Origin: a virus | Length of the DNA stretch: 30,807 nt | Strand: one strand, 5' to 3' | IMG/VR virus record: IMGVR_UViG_3300025876_000079 | Location: 1-30,807 of that record | In this document: positions 14,095 to 20,526 of the stretch, in pieces | How the letters are laid out: the number at the start of each line of letters is the position of its first letter | Position numbering within the stretch: the first letter of the stretch is position 1 | Made by a program: the position numbers and the translations under genes | The notes under the pieces: generated by a model | The model's input: only the letters and a program-made list of their open reading frames with translations | Told to the model about the DNA's origin: nothing | Databases searched by the model: none

Positions 14095-14233
14095 TGTTAA
14101 AGAAGCAAGTATTGTTGAATTATATGCTTACAAAATTATTCTATTAAAACAAATTAATGAAAACAATAGATTAATAAAAGAAATTGATAAAAAAATAATC
14201 AAGGAGAAAGAAAATGCACAAACCAAGAACTAA
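14084..14233 (+). CDS. Small helical protein, unknown
   Basis: 49 residues from ATG 14084 to TAA 14233 (MQLNVKEASIVELYAYKIIL, then LKQINENNRLIKEIDKKIIK...). GGGAGAGAAAA is immediately upstream. It overlaps the previous gene by 11 nt and the XRE gene by 20 nt. The sequence forms one leucine-heptad helix. It fills the otherwise unexplained gap between its neighbours. Confidence 0.65.
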   Translation: MQLNVKEASIVELYAYKIILLKQINENNRLIKEIDKKIIKEKENAQTKN

Positions 14234-14600
14234 TACGACTATCGAAGAAATCAATAAATCACTTATTGAGTTAATGGCTCAATGGAGAATAAGTGAAAAA
14301 GATGATGAGTTAATCTTTACTAAGATTGTAGGATTACAATTAAAGAAGATTAGGCTTATGAGAGGTTACACGCAGACTAGAGTGGCCAAAGCAATTAATA
14401 TTACATTCCAACAGATTCAAAAATATGAACGTGGAACTAATGAATGTAAGGCAATTAACCTTAAAAAATTATCGGAATATTTTGATGTTTCATTTGACTA
14501 TTTCATAAAACCGATATTAGATGCTAATTTAACATTTATAACAAAAAGGAGAGATGGAAATAATGTATATCCGTTTAAACAAGACTACGTGGCAAGATAA
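14214..14600 (+). CDS. XRE-family (Cro/CI-type) transcription regulator
   Basis: 128 residues with a classical HTH_3 domain at about 39-98: VGLQLKKIRLMRGYTQTRVA, then KAINITFQQIQKYERGTNEC, and the helix LSEYFDVSFDYFI. The N-terminal 35 residues (helix EEINKSLIELMAQWRISEKD) and the short C-terminal tail are not peptidase-like, so this is Cro-sized rather than a self-cleaving CI. It probably binds palindromes in the control region at 12112-12436. AAGGAGAAAGAA is upstream. No integrase accompanies it in this window. Confidence 0.85.
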   Translation: MHKPRTNTTIEEINKSLIELMAQWRISEKDDELIFTKIVGLQLKKIRLMRGYTQTRVAKAINITFQQIQKYERGTNECKAINLKKLSEYFDVSFDYFIKPILDANLTFITKRRDGNNVYPFKQDYVAR

Positions 14601-14739
14601 AAGAATCAAAGCCATGAATAAAATTATAAGCAATTATAATTTAAGCACAGAAACATTTATTGAAGAATATAACAGAGTATGTGTTTCTAAAGCAGAAAAC
14701 AAAAAACAATATAAGGGAGAGAAAAATGACAATCGTTAA
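14563..14739 (+). CDS. Small hypothetical protein
   Basis: 58 residues from ATG 14563 (MYIRLNKTTWQDKRIKAMNK); an in-frame ATG at 14554 is an alternative, but it lies only 2-3 nt from the GGAGAG motif, so the downstream ATG fits better. It overlaps the XRE gene by 38 nt and the nuclease gene by 14 nt. The protein is basic and helical. No family recognised. Confidence 0.55.
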   Translation: MYIRLNKTTWQDKRIKAMNKIISNYNLSTETFIEEYNRVCVSKAENKKQYKGEKNDNR

Positions 14740-15499
14740 TACAGAGCATGGACACACAGTTGAGTTCAATCAAGAAAAGCACGTCTATATTCATAACAAC
14801 GAATATGTAGTTGGGACAAGTACAATACTTGGTAAGTTAGCTAGTCCAATGTTAGAGAATTGGAAAATAAGCAATCAAGTAAATGCTTTAAAAGATGAGA
14901 TGGAACGTCAAGGTATTCCATTAGATAAAATAGACTCCATAGTTATTAATGCTAAAGCTAACGCAAGAAAGCAAGGTGATGGCATATTATCTATTGGTTC
15001 AATGGTTCATAAATTTTGTGAGTTATGGGTTAAGGGACAACCCTTTACTGAACCAAGCGACCCTGTAGTTAAAGGTTGCTTTGATAAATTCAAAAGATTT
15101 TGGACTAAACATAAATTGAAACTTATAGAGTCTGAAAAAATTTTATACTCTGAACGTGGGTTTTGTGGAACTGTTGATCTGATTGCAGAAGATTCACAAA
15201 AAAACTTATGGCTCATAGATATAAAAACTTCAAAAGGAATATTTGTAAATATGGTGCATCAACTTCATGCTTACAAACTTGCTTATGAAGAACAAACAGG
15301 CAAGAAAATACATAAGATGTATGTTGTTAGGCTTCCTAAAGATAAAGCAGACTTTGAAGCTAGACAAATCTTGTATAAAAAAGAACACATTAAAGCATTT
15401 CTTGGATTACTACATTGTCATAAATCCGAGTTACTATTTAATGAATCAGTAAGACAATACAATAAACTAAAAAAAGGAAAAAAAAATGTATCAAAATAA
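14726..15499 (+). CDS. RecB/Cas4-type PD-(D/E)XK nuclease
   Basis: 257 residues from ATG 14726, chosen because AAGGGAGAGAAAA directly precedes it. The full RecB-family nuclease signature is present: G-S-M-V-H (91-95), GTVDLIAED with Asp151, IDIKTSK with Asp165 and Lys167, and HQLHAYKLAYEE with Gln179 and Tyr183. It therefore should be an Mg-dependent DNA exonuclease of the kind that generates 3' single strands for phage recombination. It is followed at once by a protein with an SSB-like tail (14-nt overlap), so the pair may act on single-stranded DNA ends. No Cas4 cysteine cluster is seen. Confidence 0.88.
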   Translation: MTIVNTEHGHTVEFNQEKHVYIHNNEYVVGTSTILGKLASPMLENWKISNQVNALKDEMERQGIPLDKIDSIVINAKANARKQGDGILSIGSMVHKFCELWVKGQPFTEPSDPVVKGCFDKFKRFWTKHKLKLIESEKILYSERGFCGTVDLIAEDSQKNLWLIDIKTSKGIFVNMVHQLHAYKLAYEEQTGKKIHKMYVVRLPKDKADFEARQILYKKEHIKAFLGLLHCHKSELLFNESVRQYNKLKKGKKNVSK

Positions 15500-15929
15500 T
15501 AAATCAACCTACTCAATGCCATTTTGTGGATTAACTTTAAAGTTATATGAAACAGGCAAAAAAGCACCTAGCTATGAATATAGTGCTTCATCAACTAAAG
15601 CTAAGTTTATGTGTAGTTTAACTAAAAAATTATATGGAATTAGCCAAGTGATGGAATGGTATAACACACCAGAAGTTCAGGCTTATGCTAAAGCTGGTTA
15701 TAATCTTAAATGGGGTTCTAAAATTCAACAAGCTAAAGAAACTAAATATGGTGCTGACACCGAGCAAGTAGTAACTCTTTATATGGTTAAGCCTTATCAG
15801 GGTGGACAGAATATTGATGGTATGAAACCTATTGGTCAATCTATGCCACCACAAGCAACTCAATTTGCACCAGACAATGCTCAACCAGTTAGTATGTCTG
15901 ATTTAACTGATGATGAAATACCATTTTAA
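15486..15929 (+). CDS. Putative single-stranded DNA-binding protein (SSB-like acidic tail)
   Basis: 147 residues. The C-terminus SDLTDDEIPF ends in the acidic-hydrophobic tip (DDEIPF) that bacterial SSB uses to recruit partner proteins, preceded by a Pro/Gln-rich linker (about 110-135). The N-terminal 105 residues (MPFCGLTLKLYETGKKAPSY, KLYGISQVMEWYNTP, VVTLYMVKPYQGG) are compatible with a beta-rich OB-like or annealase domain but lack a signature I can name. Position right after the RecB-type nuclease supports a recombination or replication role. AAAGGAAAAAA is upstream. Confidence 0.65.
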   Translation: MYQNNKSTYSMPFCGLTLKLYETGKKAPSYEYSASSTKAKFMCSLTKKLYGISQVMEWYNTPEVQAYAKAGYNLKWGSKIQQAKETKYGADTEQVVTLYMVKPYQGGQNIDGMKPIGQSMPPQATQFAPDNAQPVSMSDLTDDEIPF

Positions 15930-15931
15930 TT

Positions 15932-16147
15932 ATGACAGATACAGAAATACAAATCAAAGCACTTGTAAGTGAAATTCATAATCTAAAAAAGGATTTTGCT
16001 TTTAAACTAGAAGAAATCCAAGCTTTATACATGGAAAATAAAAAGCATAGGGAGATGTCTGAAAAGTTAGAGTTAGAAAACAAACATCTTAAACAACAGA
16101 TAAAGCAGTTGGAAGAAGAAGCTGAATCAATGTTAAACCACCCATGA
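15932..16147 (+). CDS. Coiled-coil protein
   Basis: 71 residues, almost wholly a heptad-repeat helix (IKALVSEIHNLKKDFAFKLE, then SEKLELENKHLKQQIKQLEE). It starts 2 nt after the SSB-like gene and ends in an ATGA overlap with the next. Likely a dimerising accessory protein. No family recognised. Confidence 0.68.
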   Translation: MTDTEIQIKALVSEIHNLKKDFAFKLEEIQALYMENKKHREMSEKLELENKHLKQQIKQLEEEAESMLNHP

Positions 16148-16329
16148 TTATATTTGGAAAACCAATACATAGAAAATACAATAGACTTGTAGTAAAAATT
16201 GTATCAATAATATTTATTATAGTTATATCAATAGGGTTAATGTCTTGTGATAAATTAGAATTTGACCCTACTACAACTACAATAAAATATATGTTAAAGG
16301 AGAAAAAGAATGAGCAATCTATTAAGTAA
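16144..16329 (+). CDS. Short lipoprotein or single-span membrane protein
   Basis: 61 residues. A basic N-terminus (FGKPIHRKYNRLVVK) precedes a hydrophobic helix (about 16-33) ending in lipobox LMSC with Cys35. The predicted mature part is only about 27 residues and acidic then basic (DKLEFDPTTTTIKYMLKEKK). This resembles small outer spanins and exclusion lipoproteins in size. The start overlaps the coiled-coil stop as ATGA; the end overlaps the next gene by 20 nt. The signal region is longer than usual, so a plain membrane anchor is possible. Confidence 0.6.
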   Translation: MIIFGKPIHRKYNRLVVKIVSIIFIIVISIGLMSCDKLEFDPTTTTIKYMLKEKKNEQSIK

Positions 16330-16642
16330 TAAGTCATATGAAGAATTAGAGTTAGCTTCTCAAGAGTGGTCAAATGCTCATAAAAGAGCAATCGTTCTTG
16401 ATGAGGGTCGTAAAGCAACTTATTCTAAATGTTTCTTAAAACATAAGTTAGATTCTAAAACTGTTATTGAAGCTGAACATAAGGCCAGAACAGATGAAGA
16501 ATATAAAGCGATTGTAGAACAATATGCAATAGCTGAAGAACAACTTATTAAAGCTAGGTATCATTATAACAACCTTGATAAATATGTAAGTTTAAAACAA
16601 TCAGAGTTAAAAAGAGATTTAGCTTTGAATAGTAAAGTTTAA
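16310..16642 (+). CDS. Hypothetical helical protein, last gene of rightward operon
   Basis: 110 residues, ATG 16310 with AAAGGAGAAAAAG upstream. It is rich in Glu, Lys and Ala with a continuous helical pattern (YEELELASQEWSNAHKRAIV, IVEQYAIAEEQLIKARYHYN). I recall similar about 110-residue helical proteins near recombination genes in other phages but cannot name a function. Transcription probably ends in the structured gap that follows. Confidence 0.7.
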   Translation: MSNLLSNKSYEELELASQEWSNAHKRAIVLDEGRKATYSKCFLKHKLDSKTVIEAEHKARTDEEYKAIVEQYAIAEEQLIKARYHYNNLDKYVSLKQSELKRDLALNSKV

Positions 16643-16763
16643 TGAATTTCACTAACGAGAATTGTGATTTAGTTCCCTTTGTTAATCAGTTAGTGAATAG
16701 AGTTATTAGCGAGAGTTAATAATTTGGTCTAAGGGTGGTTTGCTCTCTCTCTCCACCCTAGAT
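16643..16763. terminator. Convergent gap with three inverted repeats, probable transcription end
   Basis: The gap between the converging operons holds: (a) TTCACTAAC (16648-16656) with GTTAGTGAA (16689-16697), enclosing TGATT (16665-16669) with AATCA (16684-16688); (b) TTATTA (16703-16708) with TAATAA (16717-16722); (c) AGGGTGG (16732-16738) with CCACCCT (16753-16759) around a CT-repeat loop. Stem (c) is the most GC-rich and is followed on the plus strand by a weakly T-rich tract, so it is the best bidirectional terminator candidate. Stem (a) is longer than termination requires. Confidence 0.6.
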
Positions 16764-17009
16764 TTAATTTCTAGTTATTTCAAAATATTTAAGGTCAGTA
16801 TCTTTTTTAATACTTGTATAAGAATATTCATAATTAATTAAATCTACATCTTCTCTTTTTTTGATTTCTTCAATCATGTTATTAACTTTTGTAAAGTGTG
16901 GAAAAGTATCTATAAATTTGAAATGAATATAACTGCCTAGTGGATTGTTTGAGGTTTCTAATTGTATTTCTAAATCAGTAATTACAGCATCAACTTTTAT
17001 TTTGTCCAT
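16764..17009 (-). CDS. Hypothetical protein at the end of the late operon
   Basis: 81 residues (MDKIKVDAVITDLEIQLETS...). Mixed alpha/beta composition with an acidic helix (NNMIEEIKKREDVDLINYEY). No motif recognised. It is the last leftward gene before the convergent gap and starts 9 nt after the holin-like gene. The binding site is poor. Confidence 0.65.
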   Translation of the reverse strand: MDKIKVDAVITDLEIQLETSNNPLGSYIHFKFIDTFPHFTKVNNMIEEIKKREDVDLINYEYSYTSIKKDTDLKYFEITRN

Positions 17010-17018
17010 CAGGACATA

Positions 17019-17384
17019 TTACTTCTTTTTGTTCCTGTTTAAAACCTTATCTGTCATTTTAGTTGAGAATGTTGCAGTAAATACAATAATAACTAAATAC
17101 CAAACACTATCAGGTAAATCATTTATAATTCTTACCCATTCTTCAAAGTTATCTCTAGTGCTTTCAAACCACCCTGTACTTAACATTGATATAAGCCAAA
17201 TCATTAATATTTCATCTTTCCAACTTTTATCTTGGCTTTTGATTCTAACTATATCTGTATCTTTAGCGGCTTCTATTTCTGCGGCTCTTATTGTTTTAAC
17301 TTTTTCAGCTTTGTGTTTGAAATGGTCAGTTACTTTACCAACTGCTAATTTTGTAAGTGGGTTATTTAATAAACTAAATATCAT
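17019..17384 (-). CDS. Holin-like membrane protein (Holin_3TMs type)
   Basis: 121 residues. The order is typical of the 3TM holin family: a glycine-poor N-terminal region, a charged helix (HKAEKVKTIRAAEIEAAKDT, about 24-43), the signature SWKDE (54-58), and then hydrophobic segments (about 59-72 and 93-108) separated by a FEEWVRIINDLPDSVWY loop. These proteins permeabilise the inner membrane for the endolysin. AGGTAATACTT is upstream of ATG 17384. It lies in the same operon as the M15 endolysin and the XhlA-like protein, though not adjacent to them. Confidence 0.75.
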   Translation of the reverse strand: MIFSLLNNPLTKLAVGKVTDHFKHKAEKVKTIRAAEIEAAKDTDIVRIKSQDKSWKDEILMIWLISMLSTGWFESTRDNFEEWVRIINDLPDSVWYLVIIVFTATFSTKMTDKVLNRNKKK

Positions 17385-17393
17385 AAGTAAGTA

Positions 17394-17465
17394 TTACCTG
17401 TAAAAAATAATAATGTTATCCAATATAACACAAGAGCAGAATAAATTAAATGAGTAAAGTTCATT
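17394..17465 (-). other. Gap between holin-like gene and DUF3310; possible broken membrane-peptide gene
   Basis: The interval 17385-17480 has no good gene. ATG 17465 gives only 23 codons to TAA 17394. One frame over, a 26-codon stretch free of stops (starting NFTHLIYSALVLYWITLLFF) ends exactly as ATGA at the holin start but lacks its own start codon; removing one A after ATG 17465 would join them into a 27-residue membrane peptide. Real frameshift, sequence error and chance are all possible. Confidence 0.3.
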
Positions 17466-17480
17466 CAGGCTTAATATTCC

Positions 17481-17723
17481 TTATTTTTTATTTTGCAATA
17501 ATTGAATTTGAAGATCGCAATAATGTTTAATTTTTTCTAAATCTTCGACTCCATTTTTCTTATCAAATCTGCAAATATACTTAATCACACAACCTTGAAT
17601 AAAAGATAGGTTATTTTTTGAAATAAACTCGATTGGGGCTATGGCAAATGATTTATAGTGCTTACCACCTATTTGCTTATCAGTAGCCTTTAAATTGGCT
17701 CTATGAGGCTTTAAACTAGACAA
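17481..17723 (-). CDS. DUF3310 family protein
   Basis: 80 residues. The DUF3310 signature is clear: KQIGGKHYKSFAIAPIEFI (16-34), CVIKYICRFDKKNG (45-58) and EDLEKIKHY (60-68). The family is common in tailed phages and has been linked with nucleotide metabolism, but its function is not settled. The start is a TTG at 17723, with AGG 5 nt upstream and no in-frame ATG before the conserved region, and it overlaps the metallophosphoesterase stop by 8 nt. Confidence 0.88.
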   Translation of the reverse strand: MSSLKPHRANLKATDKQIGGKHYKSFAIAPIEFISKNNLSFIQGCVIKYICRFDKKNGVEDLEKIKHYCDLQIQLLQNKK

Positions 17724-18417
17724 TTTTACCTATCCAATCCCCTTTTTTATCTAAAACCATAGGAAGTAGTCTTGGAACTCCATCTAGGATAATTCCACAA
17801 CCAAGTATAAATCTAGTTCTAAAATTTTTAGCATATTCAAATGCCATTGATTTTTGATCTGTTAAACAACCTACGTTCATTCCAAAGAATAGGTTATCTG
17901 GGTTAGCCCACCAAGAGATTACAAACTTTGTATGATAGTGTCCTTGAACAGCACTCATTCCCATAGCTTGGCTTGTTTTTAAAATATCAGCACTCATACC
18001 ATGAGTAAAAAAACATCTCTGGCCATTAGACATAGTTAAGGTTAAATTATCTACCCACTTCCACTTTTTAGTTCCTAAAAAATCTCCATAAGATTTAATA
18101 AATTGTTTGCTCATTCCAAACTTTAATGCTCGTCTAAATACTAAACTAGAATGGTTACTATCTACTTCTGTAACATCTGGAAATATACCCTCTAATTCTT
18201 TAATATATTTTCTTGTTAAATTAAGTTCATCTCCAGCATTAGGTAAATCTGGGTTAGAGTCGTGCATAGATATATTGTGAAAATCAATTGAGTCACCGAT
18301 ATTAACAATTCTATCTGGCTTAAATTCTTTTTTGATTTCTTTTAAAAATTTGATTGCGTCTTTGTGATGATATGGAATGTGCATATCAGATATAATTAAT
18401 ATTCTCTTATGACTCAT
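17716..18417 (-). CDS. Calcineurin-like metallophosphoesterase
   Basis: 233 residues with all metal-binding motifs in order: DxH (D11, H13 in ISDMHIPYHH), GDxxD (42-45 in NIGDSIDF), NH (88-89 in DSNHSS), H139 (FFTHGMS) and GHYH (159-162). The fold hydrolyses phosphoesters using two metal ions. Phage members are variously nucleases, phosphatases or nucleotide hydrolases; the substrate is unknown. It sits in the late operon between lysis genes and DUF3310, so a role in nucleotide recycling is possible. Confidence 0.88.
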   Translation of the reverse strand: MSHKRILIISDMHIPYHHKDAIKFLKEIKKEFKPDRIVNIGDSIDFHNISMHDSNPDLPNAGDELNLTRKYIKELEGIFPDVTEVDSNHSSLVFRRALKFGMSKQFIKSYGDFLGTKKWKWVDNLTLTMSNGQRCFFTHGMSADILKTSQAMGMSAVQGHYHTKFVISWWANPDNLFFGMNVGCLTDQKSMAFEYAKNFRTRFILGCGIILDGVPRLLPMVLDKKGDWIGKIV

Positions 18418-18432
18418 GCAATTAATACTTGT

Positions 18433-18467
18433 ACCTATTTTTAGGTAATTGTAAAGGTTTAGACCTT
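18433..18467 (-). other. Two short stem-loops before the metallophosphoesterase gene
   Basis: ACCTA-TTTT-TAGGT (18433-18446) and AAGGT-TTAG-ACCTT (18454-18467), each with a perfect 5-bp stem, fill one of the few gaps in this operon. The second overlaps the stop codon of the preceding gene. They could tune translation of the next gene or process the message; the stems are short enough to be chance. Confidence 0.3.
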
Positions 18468-18650
18468 ATCTAACAAAGTAACTATGACATATGCCATAGC
18501 ACTAATTAAAGAGCCTGTGCAGATTAATAAAATCTTCTCTAATCTTTTTACTCTTTCTTCAATGATACTAATTTTTTGGTGTGTTAGTTTCTGCATTATT
18601 CTACAAAGTTTTTCATGTGATTCTATTTTTTGTAAAGCAGATTTAGTCAT
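18459..18650 (-). CDS. XhlA-like lysis-associated membrane protein
   Basis: 63 residues: a coiled-coil N-terminal part (KIESHEKLCRIMQKLTHQKI, then ISIIEERVKRLEKIL) and one C-terminal membrane helix (about 41-60, LLICTGSLISAMAYVIVTLL). This N-in/C-anchor design matches XhlA-type haemolysin/holin-associated proteins that work with holin and endolysin. It lies in the lysis region downstream of the endolysin. The start overlaps the previous stop as TAATG. Confidence 0.7.
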   Translation of the reverse strand: MTKSALQKIESHEKLCRIMQKLTHQKISIIEERVKRLEKILLICTGSLISAMAYVIVTLLDKV

Positions 18651-18844
18651 TACTTTTTCTTTCTTGGCTTATATTTTTTGATGCCTTGTGAGATGAAGAT
18701 GTTTTTATATAAAGAAACCTTTTTACCAAACTTTTTATCAGCTTTTCTTTTTACAGCTTTATATGCTTTAGACTTTTTGTTAAAAGATTTTGGTTTCCCT
18801 AATCTTTTTGGTCTAGCTTTGGCATATATAGGTTTCTTCTTCAT
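18650..18844 (-). CDS. Small highly basic protein
   Basis: 64 residues with more than a third Lys/Arg (MKKKPIYAKARPKRLGKPKS, KKYKPRKKK at the end). No hydrophobic segment. Such proteins in the late region may bind DNA or RNA, or be packaged. It is joined on both sides by TAATG overlaps (18844 and 18650). No family recognised. Confidence 0.68.
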   Translation of the reverse strand: MKKKPIYAKARPKRLGKPKSFNKKSKAYKAVKRKADKKFGKKVSLYKNIFISQGIKKYKPRKKK

Positions 18845-18930
18845 TACTTCTTCTTCTTCTTTTTAGCTTTAGATTTCTTTTTAGGTGGTCTTCCTTTTTT
18901 ACTTCCGTATGTTCCCATTCCTCTTGGCAT
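18844..18930 (-). CDS. Tiny basic protein (MPRGMGTYGSKKGRPP type)
   Basis: 28 residues from ATG 18930 to TAA 18844: MPRGMGTYGSKKGRPPKKKS followed by a poly-Lys tail. GGAGAATATT lies directly upstream. I recognise the MPRGMGTYGSKRGRPPKK start as a recurrent tiny phage protein in marine genomes, function unknown. The AT-hook-like GRPP suggests minor-groove DNA binding. Confidence 0.72.
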   Translation of the reverse strand: MPRGMGTYGSKKGRPPKKKSKAKKKKKK

Positions 18931-18942
18931 AATATTCTCCTA

Positions 18943-19428
18943 TTAGTTAGTTAGTTTTCCACCAGACCATTTTGCTTCTGGTAATCCATTAATATAATTC
19001 TTTCCATCAAATGTCAAAACTTGCTTTCTGTTTGAGTCTTGATTGAAGCTACAATGAACCCACCCTGAATTAGCACCCTCATCTTCTTTCCAATACTCTA
19101 AAATTAATTGGTCAAAGTCTGTATTGTTTTGAATCCATAAAGCTACTTCTAAATTACTTACACCAGCTATTTCAAAATCAACTGCTTGTCCTTTTGTATG
19201 TTGTGATGTTTTAGAAGAATTAATAGCTACACATAATTCCTCACTACGATAGCCAGATGTAACAATAATTGGTTTTTCAAACTTTGCTCTTACAGGCTCT
19301 AACACTCCATAGCATAAATCAGTAAGGTTTTTAATTTCTCCACTACCAGCTTTGTTTTTAATACCAAGCCTGATTGCAGTAGAGGACTTTTCAAATTCTT
19401 CTAATTTAAAATGTTTTGATAATTGCAT
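18943..19428 (-). CDS. Endolysin, peptidase M15 type
   Basis: 161 residues, a D-Ala-D-Ala/L-Ala-D-Glu type peptidase that cuts peptidoglycan peptides at lysis. Zinc ligands are visible: H77 and D84 in SQHTKGQAVDFE, and H125 in WVHCSF; the preceding SGYRSEELC (58-66) is the usual substrate-binding strand. The N-terminal LSKHFKLEEFEKSSTAIRLG is the M15_3 start. There is no signal peptide, so it needs a holin. AGGAGATAAT precedes ATG 19428. Confidence 0.92.
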   Translation of the reverse strand: MQLSKHFKLEEFEKSSTAIRLGIKNKAGSGEIKNLTDLCYGVLEPVRAKFEKPIIVTSGYRSEELCVAINSSKTSQHTKGQAVDFEIAGVSNLEVALWIQNNTDFDQLILEYWKEDEGANSGWVHCSFNQDSNRKQVLTFDGKNYINGLPEAKWSGGKLTN

Positions 19429-19446
19429 AATTATCTCCTATGTTGA

Positions 19447-20526
19447 TTATCTCGCAGTAGCTGGTACACCAGTTGATGTTACGAATGGATTTTCAGCGAA
19501 AGCCATGTAAATATAATTTTGTGCTACATTTAATGAATTAGTATCTGTACGAAGTTTGAAACCATTAGATAAAAAATCTATTAAAGGTGCACCTGTATAT
19601 TCTGCTGCATTTGAATTTGGATTAAGACTATAACGACCATTAGTTTGATTAAAACTTAATCTTTTATTGTCAAACATTTGCCATGCTTCTCCAGCATCTG
19701 CATTTTTAATTAGAACAAAAGCAGGAGCAAAACCTAAGTGAATGTAGCTTCCGTTTGCATTACCATTCCCTGTGTAGCTTCCACCAACTTTTGAGTAGCC
19801 TTTAACATCTGCGAAGCAGTAGGCTATTATAGAATTTCCACTACCATTACCCTCTTGTGCAGTGCCAGGTGTAAATACAGAAGAAGTTGGAACAACTTTA
19901 AATCTATCTGGATCGCCACTTCCAGCAGCATTACCCAAATTTAAAAATAAAGGTGCTTGAGCACCAGTGCTTGCATGATAAACCATCCAATTAGAACTTA
20001 TAGAACGATTTTTTAATATAATCATTTTTGGAACAGAACCTAAACCATGAGCAACTGTGTTATCAGCATTAGCATCTCCAGTATAAGAAATAACACTAAA
20101 TCCAGCATCAGTATTTACACTTCCTGTACTATCAATATTTCCTATTCCTGTTGAACTTGCGTCATTGGTAAATGATGTTCCAGCTTTCCAGTTCCAAGCT
20201 ACAATAGTTTCTGATGAAATATTAAAATTATAATTATTTGAAGAACCAGCGATAGAACTAAATCCATCACTATCAAAACTATCTATATATCCATTACCAT
20301 CATTAGTAACTTCTGCACCAGTACCTTCACTTTGTAAAGATTTTCCAACACCTCTAACACTATCAAACAATTTATGACCATTACCTACACTTCTAGTTTT
20401 ACACCAAACCCAATCTGGTTGAAATCCTACACCTGTAAAATCTCTACCAGCAGATGTATCAGCACCTGTCCAAGTTAAAGTTTCAAAATAATCTGATGGT
20501 TTATCTAATCCATTTGTATAACTCAT
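19447..20526 (-). CDS. Tail fibre / receptor-binding protein (DUF7483-type repeats)
   Basis: 359 residues, beta-rich, with two or three copies of a module I recall as DUF7483: the first has FTGVGFQPDWVWCKTRS (31-47), the second AHGLGSVPKMIILKNRS (about 160-176), the third IHLGFAPAFVLIKNADAG (about 258-275). The C-terminus AENPFVTSTGVPATAR is the standard end of this phage family. These proteins occur with LamG-type fibres at the end of the tail operon and probably bind host surface. It is coupled by TAATG to the LamG gene. Confidence 0.78.
   Translation of the reverse strand: MSYTNGLDKPSDYFETLTWTGADTSAGRDFTGVGFQPDWVWCKTRSVGNGHKLFDSVRGVGKSLQSEGTGAEVTNDGNGYIDSFDSDGFSSIAGSSNNYNFNISSETIVAWNWKAGTSFTNDASSTGIGNIDSTGSVNTDAGFSVISYTGDANADNTVAHGLGSVPKMIILKNRSISSNWMVYHASTGAQAPLFLNLGNAAGSGDPDRFKVVPTSSVFTPGTAQEGNGSGNSIIAYCFADVKGYSKVGGSYTGNGNANGSYIHLGFAPAFVLIKNADAGEAWQMFDNKRLSFNQTNGRYSLNPNSNAAEYTGAPLIDFLSNGFKLRTDTNSLNVAQNYIYMAFAENPFVTSTGVPATAR

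Noticed and set aside
16089-16418. 109-codon minus-strand hydrophobic frame opposite the lipoprotein and its neighbours
   Set aside because: The plus-strand genes here are coupled, have strong GGAG sites and fit the operon; this frame has none of these.
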